From Sphingobium cyanobacteriorum (GTDB lineage Bacteria; Pseudomonadota; Alphaproteobacteria; Sphingomonadales; Sphingomonadaceae): a stretch of DNA of 64,000 bases. Location: positions 620,001 through 684,000 of the forward strand of contig NZ_JAUQOM010000002.1 of NCBI RefSeq assembly GCF_030580935.1. Direction: 5' to 3'. Positions within the stretch are counted from its first letter, which is position 1. Every line of letters begins with the position of its first letter. A program made the translations under genes and the position numbers. Under the pieces are notes generated by a model, which was given only the letters and a program-made list of their open reading frames with translations, was not told where the DNA came from and searched no databases. This document shows positions 25,601-31,211 of this stretch, piece by piece.

Positions 25601-25877
25601 GAATGTCGTGTTCAACGGCGTCAATCGCGGGCAGCTGGGCGATGCGCCGGGCGGGATAGCCCGCAGCTTCGTGGGCCTGCCCTTCATCTTCAACGTCCGC
25701 ATTTCCGCGCCTTTCCGGGGGCTGCTGGGCACGGCGCAATCCTTCATCGACCCGACCCAGACGATTCGCGACGAAATTGGCAAGCAGGCGCAGGAAAAGA
25801 TGCGGGTGCAGGGCGCGCAAGGGCTTGCGGTTCAGCCTGTGGAAAGCGACAAGGCGGTAATTGAGGAACCGAAATGA
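22644..25877 (+). CDS. ydbH: YdbH-family AsmA-like intermembrane lipid-transport protein
   Basis: 1077 residues from ATG 22644. One N-terminal transmembrane helix (about 19-36, GTGSLALVLVALW) is followed by a very long beta-rich periplasmic part full of Gly/Ala/Leu/Arg. The conserved C-terminal block includes DLIGMITAPGQEVTIRSVNP and MELDNISATGTFDGIMPL, as in YdbH ('dicarboxylate transport') proteins. In Escherichia coli YdbH acts with TamB and YhdP to move phospholipids between inner and outer membrane. The ATGA overlaps with a YnbE-like lipoprotein and then a YdbL-like protein reproduce the E. coli ydbH-ynbE-ydbL order, which strongly supports the call. Confidence 0.85.
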   Translation: MEEQDGEGRVRRAWLRWLGVGTGSLALVLVALWTQRAPIAENFVSRELNRRGVQANYDLIDVGLRTQRIENIVLGDPARPDLTARWVEVDIAFVGLTPQVAAVRAGGVRLRGSYHDGVLRLGELDKFRDPDSTAPFSLPDILLSLADARMTLDTDAGRVGMQIDGSGNVRSGFRGQVAAAMPRAALPGCGLTMARAMVAIAMQQGQPHLSGPISADAIACRDAGAAIAKPAAIVDLTLGKAFDRWTGHVDLTGQALKGAGLVLASPDGRIDFDGTADRTGGRIRLGAKALTGQGVLLRDAALTGDWLVAGDGNSLTGQIAGQDLHLAGRDPLGPLRAATAGTPVGPLAAKLADAVQQAGARNRLHTGFALVQKGAGGSLVVTDGALDAGSGARIGLGQDSRVTLAWPGRAGGVDWALDGALTSAGGGLPRAALKLARRPGGGFGGQLFVDPYATRDARLALDTVRFSADRDGTTRFATTALRLDGPLPDGHLRGLSLPVEGRIAANGAIAINPGCVPLSLVEARYGNFALGRTRQTLCPVGAGGMVATGPGGVSGGALIRNLALDGRSGDSPMRLTADQARLVLGRTGFAMRNAALAIGPQDALVRLTAATLDGAMRGDGFGGTLNGAGGQIGTVPLIVEQGAGDWRFAGGALALKAAMTVRDSQSPPRFNPLTAPDFALTLKDGRIAATGTLTAPRGGAAVATLAIGHALGSGKGHADLIVPGLAFNAGLQPEDITPLALGVVANVNARVTGQGRIDWTGAAVTSTGTFRTDNANLAAAFGPVEGLSGEIRFTDLIGMITAPGQEVTIRSVNPGVEVHDGKVRYRLEAGQKVRIEGGGWPFSGGELVLLPTTMDFSADVDRYLTFRVIGLDAGAFIQAMELDNISATGTFDGIMPLIFNSQGGRIAGGVLVARQQGMPPLIMPEGVLPSIPCDSGRQSGVLSYVGPVSNEQLGTMGRMAFDALKNLQYKCLTILMDGALDGEMVTNVVFNGVNRGQLGDAPGGIARSFVGLPFIFNVRISAPFRGLLGTAQSFIDPTQTIRDEIGKQAQEKMRVQGAQGLAVQPVESDKAVIEEPK

Positions 25878-26062
25878 AGAAACGAGCGATCATGACGGCC
25901 GGTTTCGCCGGTCTTGCCCTGGGGGGATGTATTCAGGTGAAGGCCCCCGACAAGCCCATCGAAATCAACCTGAATGTGAAGGTGCAGCAGGAAGTCGTGG
26001 TGCGCCTGCAACGCGACGCCCAGGATCTGATCCAGAATAACCCGGAGTTGTTCCCGCAATGA
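25874..26062 (+). CDS. ynbE: YnbE-family lipoprotein
   Basis: 62 residues. A lipoprotein signal peptide ends in LALGGC, so the mature N-terminal Cys20 would be lipidated. The mature part, with KPIEINLNVKVQQEVVVRL and a C-terminal NPELFPQ, is the YnbE pattern. In E. coli YnbE anchors in the outer membrane and pairs with the end of YdbH to complete a bridge. The gene overlaps ydbH by 4 bp and the next gene by 4 bp. Confidence 0.85.
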   Translation: MKKRAIMTAGFAGLALGGCIQVKAPDKPIEINLNVKVQQEVVVRLQRDAQDLIQNNPELFPQ

Positions 26063-26439
26063 CACGCAAGATGCTGATTGTCGCCGCCGCGCTGGCCATC
26101 GCCATGGGCGCGCCGGCTGTGGCCCAGTCCGGGCCGGTCGCCGCCGCGATGAGCGCCGGGACGGTGGGCGAACAGGCGGACGGTTATCTCGGCGTCGCCG
26201 GGTCGGTCGGCGCGGATGTGCGATCCGAAGTCGAATCGATCAACATCAAGCGCCGCGCCGCCTATACCCAGCTCGCCAGCCAGCGGGGCGTGACGGTGCA
26301 GGATGTCGCCGCCGCCACCGCCTGCCAGACGCTCAGCCGCCTGAAAACGGGACAGGTCTATCGCATCGGCGCGGGCGCATGGCAGACCAAGGGGGCGGGC
26401 GCGATCAGCCTGCCATCCTATTGCGCGACGGCGGGCTGA
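26059..26439 (+). CDS. ydbL: YdbL-family (DUF1318) periplasmic protein
   Basis: 126 residues with a signal peptide ending in APAVAQ (about residue 22). The mature sequence has GEQADGYLGVAGSVGADVRS and INIKRRAAYTQLASQRGVTV, the DUF1318 signature found in YdbL, which is thought to chaperone the YdbH-YnbE bridge. A later pair of cysteines (TACQTL and PSYC) could form a disulfide. Third and last gene of the operon, in an ATGA overlap. Confidence 0.85.
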   Translation: MTRKMLIVAAALAIAMGAPAVAQSGPVAAAMSAGTVGEQADGYLGVAGSVGADVRSEVESINIKRRAAYTQLASQRGVTVQDVAAATACQTLSRLKTGQVYRIGAGAWQTKGAGAISLPSYCATAG

Positions 26440-26492
26440 TCGTCCGCCCGCGGGGAAGGATAGGGGGCCGATAATCGTGCCCCCTCCTTCGA

Positions 26493-26861
26493 TCAGACGG
26501 TAATGACCGCGCGATCATAATTTCTGGCATAGGCATTTTCCACGCCCGTCAATATCTCGACAATGTGGAAATAGCGGTCCCAAAACGCCGTTTCGCGCAA
26601 ATCTTCCACCAGCAGTTCATAGCCATGATGGCTGCGGGCGTCCCACATCCAGATGTCGGTGACGCGGGTTGCGTAAAATTCCACATCGAAAAAGCGCAAC
26701 CGGACATTGGCGGCATGCTTTTCCAGGATGGGCGTGAACTGTTCGCGCAGCAAGGCGAAGCGGCGGTCGACGCTAAAGCCAAGCCATTCCGGCGATGTTT
26801 TGACCAGCATGAATATGGTCAGGGCGGGGTCGAACATCATGTCGTCAGCAGATATCGTCAT
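26493..26861 (-). CDS. Darcynin-like protein
   Basis: 122 residues from ATG 26861, selected because AAGGA lies six bases upstream; ATGs at 26864 and 26876 are closer to or before that site. TIFMLVKTSPEWLGFSVDRR at the start and YATRVTDIWMWDARSHHGYE with LLVEDLRETAFWDRYFHIVE later match the pattern of darcynin family proteins, which are uncharacterised. No signal peptide. It is divergent from a TetR regulator with a shared 116-bp intergenic region, so it is probably the regulator's target. Confidence 0.65.
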   Translation of the reverse strand: MTISADDMMFDPALTIFMLVKTSPEWLGFSVDRRFALLREQFTPILEKHAANVRLRFFDVEFYATRVTDIWMWDARSHHGYELLVEDLRETAFWDRYFHIVEILTGVENAYARNYDRAVITV

Positions 26862-26898
26862 CATGCATCCTTGCATCGGTGGTGGGTGCGATTATTGT

Positions 26899-26910
26899 GA
26901 GCGATCACTC
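26899..26910. promoter_or_regulatory. Candidate TetR operator
   Basis: GAGCGATCACTC is palindromic except for one mismatched pair beside the central GATC. It lies 38 bp upstream of the darcynin-like start and 68 bp before the TetR start, in the shared intergenic region. This placement would let the TetR protein repress both genes. Confidence 0.45.
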
Positions 26911-26977
26911 GCAAAAGGCTACTCGCATTCCCGCCCCCTGCCGCCCCGATGACCGCCAGCATGTCGCCCCCCGGAAA

Positions 26978-27649
26978 ATGCCCAGGCAGGCGCGCGCGGC
27001 GGCCACGGTGCAGGCGATCGTCGAAGCGGCCGCTCGCATATTGGAACAGGATGGACTCGCAGGGTTCACCACCAATGCCGTGGCGGATCGGGCCGGGGTC
27101 AGCATCGGTTCGCTCTATCAATATTTTCCGGGCAAGGACGCGCTTGTCGGCGCCCTGATCATCCGCGAAACATCACGCCTGATCGACGAGGTCGAGGGCG
27201 CATGCGCGCGGGCGGATGGCGTGGCGGCGCTGTCCGGCCTGATCGACGCCGCCGTGGCGCATCAGCTTCGGCGTCCGGCGCTGGCGCGCCTGCTCGATTT
27301 TGCCGAGCGGCGATTGTCGTTCGACCCGGATAGCCGGCGCGTGACCGATCGGCTGGAGGCCATGTTGCGCGATATACTCGGCCGCGCCGACCTGCCGCGA
27401 CAGGAGGATGCCGGGATCGCGGCGCAGGATGTGTTCGCCATCGTCAAGGCCATGGTGGACACCGCCGGTGATCGGGAGGAGCAGGATTGTGCGGCCCTGC
27501 GTGTCCGCGTGAACCGGGCGGTATTCGGCTATCTCCGGGCAGGCGGGGGAGCAGGACTGTCCGACCGGGATGACGCGATTGCGCCCCGCAGGGCCGATCG
27601 GCATGCGGATGATGCCGAGCCGGGCCGCAGGCCGCAGCAGGCAGAATAG
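26978..27649 (+). CDS. TetR-family transcriptional regulator
   Basis: 223 residues from ATG 26978 (MPRQARAAATVQAIVEAAAR). The helix-turn-helix is FTTNAVADRAGVSIGSLYQYFPGKDAL. The C-terminal ligand domain runs to about 190 and ends in a basic, Asp-rich tail. Earlier in-frame starts (such as GTG 26897) would place the likely operator within the gene and are less plausible. Ligand is unknown; the divergent darcynin-like gene is the presumed target. Confidence 0.85.
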   Translation: MPRQARAAATVQAIVEAAARILEQDGLAGFTTNAVADRAGVSIGSLYQYFPGKDALVGALIIRETSRLIDEVEGACARADGVAALSGLIDAAVAHQLRRPALARLLDFAERRLSFDPDSRRVTDRLEAMLRDILGRADLPRQEDAGIAAQDVFAIVKAMVDTAGDREEQDCAALRVRVNRAVFGYLRAGGGAGLSDRDDAIAPRRADRHADDAEPGRRPQQAE

Positions 27650-27753
27650 TGGTTGTTCGTGACGCTTGAAACGAGTCACGCGCCGCGTTGCAACGCAGTC
27701 TGTTCAAAGCCGATGAGCATCGCGAGCGCGAGAAACCGTCATTTGCAGGCCGT

Positions 27754-27831
27754 CAGGGCTGAATGTCGATTGGACCCTGGAACGTGCTGCACTTTAACCG
27801 GACGCAGGGCGCGCGCTCCGGTTTTTGTTTT
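27754..27831 (+). terminator. Stem-loop followed by intrinsic terminator after tetR
   Basis: CAGGG (27754-27758) pairs with CCCTG (27775-27779). Then AACCGGA (27796-27802) pairs with TCCGGTT (27817-27823), followed by a T-rich run (TTTGTTTT) to about 27831. It terminates tetR about 180 bases past its stop, or ends a short independent RNA. A further inverted repeat CGGAAAA/TTTTCCG lies at 27846-27870. Confidence 0.6.
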
Positions 27832-27940
27832 CGCATCGTTTCTGACGGAAAACCGGGGCCGATTTTTCCGCACGATGCTCTGACGTCCTCGAACGCCCAT
27901 GGGCCTGCCTGAAAACGACGCGCCTTGTTGTGGAAAGCGC

Positions 27941-28240
27941 TCAATCCCGTCCGCGTCGCCGGGGCCTTGCCGCGACAATCGCCCGTGCTTGCTCGCAAAA
28001 AGGCGCCAGAAAATCATATAATGGCCCGGTCAACTGGTCCGTGACCAGCGCATAGAGCATATATTGGCCGCGCTTGCGTTCGCGCACCAGGCCAGCCTGT
28101 TTCAGGATCGCCAGATGGCGGGAAATGGACGGCATGGCCATTTCGAAATTGTCGGCAATCTCGCCCACCGTCATCGGCTCGGCGAGCAGGTGATGCAGGA
28201 TGCGGCGGCGCGGTTCTGAGGCCAGCGCCTTGAAGATCAT
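27941..28240 (-). CDS. ArsR-family transcriptional regulator
   Basis: 99 residues from ATG 28240, preferred because GGGA lies six bases upstream; ATGs at 28246 and 28252 are alternatives. It contains the winged helix-turn-helix MIFKALASEPRRRILHHLL and FEMAMPSISRHLAILKQAGL, with VRERKRGQYMLYAL as the wing. Two cysteine-type metal motifs of the alpha3 helix are absent, so it is likely a non-metal or redox/organic sensor. It lies divergent from the ATP synthase operon, and no obvious dedicated target gene is adjacent. Confidence 0.85.
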   Translation of the reverse strand: MIFKALASEPRRRILHHLLAEPMTVGEIADNFEMAMPSISRHLAILKQAGLVRERKRGQYMLYALVTDQLTGPLYDFLAPFCEQARAIVAARPRRRGRD

Positions 28241-28250
28241 GTCCATTCCC

Positions 28251-28262
28251 ATTTAGCTAAAT
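28251..28262. promoter_or_regulatory. Perfect 12-bp palindrome at the ArsR start
   Basis: ATTTAGCTAAAT is an exact palindrome and overlaps the most upstream potential start codon of the arsR gene. A half-site (CTAAAT) recurs at 28272-28277. Its position suits an autoregulatory operator and supports translation starting farther downstream. Confidence 0.5.
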
Positions 28263-28437
28263 AGGAAAATATCTAAATGCAAGGCTGCGATCCCTTATGG
28301 TCCCAAAGGCCGGTTTTCGCGCTTTTGGGCGGGGTTGACACTGTCACCAACCCTTTCTAGAGGGGCCTCGCCTTGACGGGTGCAGCCGCAAGCGCCATGC
28401 CGACCCCCACGGGCTGAATGCCTGATGGAGATGATGC

Positions 28438-28761
28438 ATGGCAGCGGACACACCCGGACAGGACCCGGCGGGCGAAGACTCGCGGATCGCTTCCCTTGAG
28501 GAGCGGATCGCGCAGGCGGAGCAAGTTGAAAAGGTCAGGCAGGGGGCGGTGGAGCAGCAGGCGGACGATGGATCGCGGCTGGGCAACCGGGTCCTTGCGG
28601 AACTGATCGGCGGTCTTGTCGGTGGTGCGCTGATCGGCTGGGTTCTTGACCGGCTGCTTGGCACGACACCCTGGCTCCTGCTCGTTTTTCTCGGTCTTGG
28701 GATCGTGGCGGCGTTCAGGAATATCATCAGATTGACGACGACGAAGCCGCCCGAAAAATAG
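28438..28761 (+). CDS. atpI: ATP synthase protein I
   Basis: 107 residues. The first half is charged and coiled-coil-like (SLEERIAQAEQVEKVRQGAV). Two transmembrane helices follow, LIGGLVGGALIGWVLDRLLG and WLLLVFLGLGIVAAFRNI, the AtpI pattern. It helps assemble the c-ring in some bacteria and is the first gene of the F0 operon, 45 bp before atpB. The ArsR gene is divergent. Confidence 0.85.
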   Translation: MAADTPGQDPAGEDSRIASLEERIAQAEQVEKVRQGAVEQQADDGSRLGNRVLAELIGGLVGGALIGWVLDRLLGTTPWLLLVFLGLGIVAAFRNIIRLTTTKPPEK

Positions 28762-28806
28762 GAGGCAGCGTCCTAGTCCGAATATTTGAACGTTACAGGG
28801 GTCAAC

Positions 28807-29592
28807 GTGGCAGAATCCGGCAAAATCGATCCGATGCATCAATTTGCTATCGAACCTTTGTTCGGTACGGATCATCTGTCGCTTGGCGGCTTCAACATCG
28901 CCTTCACCAACAGCGCGCTCTACATGGTGCTCGCCGCTGTGGTGCTGTGGATCTTCGTGATCGGCGGGATGAAGCGCGAACTGGTGCCGGGCCGGTGGCA
29001 GATGGCGGTCGAATATATGACCGGCTTCATCAAGAACCTGCTGATCGCCAATATCGGCGACAAGGGCCGCAAATATATCCCCTACGTCTTCTCGCTGTTC
29101 ATGTTCATCCTGCTGGCCAACCTGCTGGGCCTGCTGCCGCTGGGCCTGATCGGGATGCACCCCTTCACCTTCACCAGCCACTTCACCGCGACCGGCGTGC
29201 TCGCCATCATGAGCTTCTCGATCGTACTGATCGTCGGCTTCTGGAAGCATGGCCTGCACTTCTTCTCGCTGTTCGTGCCGCACGGCACGCCGATCGCGAT
29301 GGTCGTGCCGCTCTTCGTCATCGAACTCGTGTCCTTCATGGTGCGTCCGTTCAGCCTGGGCCTGCGACTGTTCGTTGCGATGACCGCTGGCCACGTCCTG
29401 CTGAAGGTGCTGGCGGGTTTCGTCATCAACAGCGCCAACGCCTCGCCGGCGCTGGGTCTGACCGTGGGCACCGCCAGCTTCATCCTGATGATCGGCATCA
29501 GCGCGCTGGAAATGCTGGTCGCGGTCATCCAGGCCTATGTGTTCGCGCTGCTGACCTCGGTGTATCTGAACGATGCCGAGAACCTGCACTGA
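28807..29592 (+). CDS. atpB: F0F1 ATP synthase subunit a
   Basis: 261 residues from GTG 28807; AGGGG lies about six bases upstream, while the open frame begins earlier at a TTG with no ribosome site. Five or six transmembrane helices are visible. The essential arginine is in MVRPFSLGLRLFVAMTAGH, and the C-terminal LVAVIQAYVFALLTSVYL is conserved. It forms the proton half-channels facing the c-ring in the inner membrane. Confidence 0.95.
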   Translation: MAESGKIDPMHQFAIEPLFGTDHLSLGGFNIAFTNSALYMVLAAVVLWIFVIGGMKRELVPGRWQMAVEYMTGFIKNLLIANIGDKGRKYIPYVFSLFMFILLANLLGLLPLGLIGMHPFTFTSHFTATGVLAIMSFSIVLIVGFWKHGLHFFSLFVPHGTPIAMVVPLFVIELVSFMVRPFSLGLRLFVAMTAGHVLLKVLAGFVINSANASPALGLTVGTASFILMIGISALEMLVAVIQAYVFALLTSVYLNDAENLH

Positions 29593-29645
29593 GTTTCACC
29601 TGATTTTCCTCAACTTTTAACTGATTTTACAAGGGAGTTTACGAC

Positions 29646-29873
29646 ATGGACGCAGAAGCCGCAAAGCTGCTCGGTGCTGGCCTGGCCGCGATCGGTGCGG
29701 GCATCGCCGCCCTCGGTGTGGGCAACGTGTTCAGCGCATTCCTGGAAGGCGCGCTGCGCAATCCGGGCGCCGCTGACGGCCAGCAGGGCCGCCTGTTCAT
29801 CGGTTTCGCCGCGGCGGAACTTCTGGGTCTGCTGGCGTTCGTCATCGCCATGATCCTGGTGTTCGTGGCCTGA
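29646..29873 (+). CDS. atpE: F0F1 ATP synthase subunit c
   Basis: 75 residues forming a helical hairpin: GLAAIGAGIAALGVGNVF, a polar loop with RNPGAADGQQ, and LFIGFAAAELLGLLAFVIAM, whose Glu58 is the proton-binding carboxylate. The usual Na+-binding residues are not seen, so it is a proton type. The ribosome site AAGGGAG precedes the ATG. Strong expression is expected because many copies form the ring. Confidence 0.95.
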   Translation: MDAEAAKLLGAGLAAIGAGIAALGVGNVFSAFLEGALRNPGAADGQQGRLFIGFAAAELLGLLAFVIAMILVFVA

Positions 29874-29964
29874 CACACGAAATCGGGAGCGGGCAGGCGG
29901 CTTTGGCCGATAGCCTGCCCGCTTCCCCCATATTGACCGCCCTCTGACCGGACGGACCCGTAAA

Positions 29965-30459
29965 ATGCCTCAAATCGCGCAAATTGCCGATACCTACTCC
30001 AGCCAGATTTTCTGGTTGCTGCTGACTTTCGGCTTCGTCTTCTTCGTCATTGGCCTCGGCATGGTGCCAAAGGTGCAGGGCACGGCGGACGCGCGCGACG
30101 CGAAGATCAGCGGCGATCTGGACGCGGCGAAGGCGGCCTTCGCCCGCGCCGACGAAGCGGAAGCGGACTATCGCGTTCGCGACGCCCAGAACCGCGCCGC
30201 CGCCCAGGCGGTCGTGGCCAAGGCGAAATCGGACGCGGCCAAAGCTTCGGAAACGAAGCTCGCCGCCGCCGACGCCGAAGTCGCGGGCAAGATCGCCGCG
30301 GCCGAAGCGCGTATCCAGGCCGCGAGCAACGCGGCGCTGGCCGAAATCGAAATCGTCGCCGCAGATGCGGCGCGTGACATGGTGGCTCGCATTTCCGGCG
30401 TGGAAGCGTCGGAGGATGCAGCCCGCAACGCAGTAAAGGCGGCACTGGCCCATGGCTGA
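29965..30459 (+). CDS. atpG: F0F1 ATP synthase subunit b'
   Basis: 164 residues. A single N-terminal transmembrane helix (IFWLLLTFGFVFFVIGLGMV) is followed by a long, Ala/Glu/Lys-rich coiled coil forming the peripheral stalk. The short N-terminus and the presence of a second stalk gene immediately downstream identify it as the b' chain found in photosynthetic bacteria and alphaproteobacteria (named atpG or atpF2). The two genes overlap by 8 bp. Confidence 0.85.
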   Translation: MPQIAQIADTYSSQIFWLLLTFGFVFFVIGLGMVPKVQGTADARDAKISGDLDAAKAAFARADEAEADYRVRDAQNRAAAQAVVAKAKSDAAKASETKLAAADAEVAGKIAAAEARIQAASNAALAEIEIVAADAARDMVARISGVEASEDAARNAVKAALAHG

Positions 30460-31063
30460 GGCAGCATCCCATAGCGCGGCGCAGGTTCCGCACCTGAACG
30501 AAGCGATCCACAGCGAAGGCATGGAGCCGGTCGGCACCGTCGCCCATGAAGGTGTGGTTCCTCATACCGATCCCAAGGCGGTCGGCATGGACGCCACCGC
30601 CTGGGTCAGCCTGGCGATGGCGGCCTTCATCCTGATCCTGCTGGTCAAGAAGGTGCCCGCCATGATCGGCGGCGTGCTGGACGGCCGGATCGCGCAGATC
30701 AGGGAACAGCTTGCCGAAGCGACCCGGCTGCGCGCCGAGGCCGAAGCGCTCAAGGGCGAATATGAAGCCAAGCTGGCCGCTGCGACCGGCGAGGCCGACG
30801 CCATGCGCAAGGCCGCCGAGCATGAGGCCGAAGGGCTGATCGCCGACGCCAAGGCCAATGCCGAAGCGCTGGTCGCCCGTCGCCAGAAGATGGCGGAGGA
30901 CAAGATCGGCGCTGCCGAACGTGCCGCCGTCGCCGGCATCCGCACCAAGGCGGTGAACGCGGCCACCGCCGCCGCCGCCGCCCTGATCGCCCAGGGCCAT
31001 GATGCGAAGGCGGACAAGGCGCTGGTCGACAGTGCGATCACACGGCTGGGCACGATCAACTGA
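30452..31063 (+). CDS. atpF: F0F1 ATP synthase subunit b
   Basis: 203 residues. An unusually long soluble N-terminal leader of about 48 residues precedes the transmembrane helix AWVSLAMAAFILILLVKKVP, and an Ala/Glu/Lys-rich coiled coil with ADAKANAEALVARRQKMAED completes the stalk subunit. It overlaps b' by 8 bp and ends the F0 operon. The F1 genes (atpHAGDC) are not in the window, as usual for alphaproteobacteria where the two sets are separate. Confidence 0.88.
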   Translation: MAEAASHSAAQVPHLNEAIHSEGMEPVGTVAHEGVVPHTDPKAVGMDATAWVSLAMAAFILILLVKKVPAMIGGVLDGRIAQIREQLAEATRLRAEAEALKGEYEAKLAAATGEADAMRKAAEHEAEGLIADAKANAEALVARRQKMAEDKIGAAERAAVAGIRTKAVNAATAAAAALIAQGHDAKADKALVDSAITRLGTIN

Positions 31064-31081
31064 TAGACCCTGCCGGAACCG

Positions 31082-31117
31082 GAAAAGGGCCGGTGCGGCG
31101 ACGCACCGGCCCTTTTC
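31082..31117 (+). terminator. Terminator of the F0 ATP synthase operon
   Basis: A perfect 16-bp stem (GAAAAGGGCCGGTGCG with CGCACCGGCCCTTTTC) closes on a GCGA tetraloop, about 20 bp after atpF. The A/T ends give it a TTTTC tail. The palindrome works on both strands, but the next gene is convergent and its stop is about 95 bp further on. Confidence 0.85.
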
Positions 31118-31211
31118 GTTTGGCGATGATGATCGTTACAACGCCGGTGCGACAATCCGGCCCTGCAAAATTCGGCGGCTCCGGTCCTGCGCGCGGCGTG
31201 GATGGAGCGCG

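Noticed and set aside
22737-25820. A very long open frame on the minus strand (about 1,027 codons) across ydbH
   Set aside because: It is rich in Arg, Gln, Ala and Gly with no domain pattern. Long antisense frames are expected in high-G+C DNA, and ydbH on the plus strand is supported by motifs and overlapping partners.
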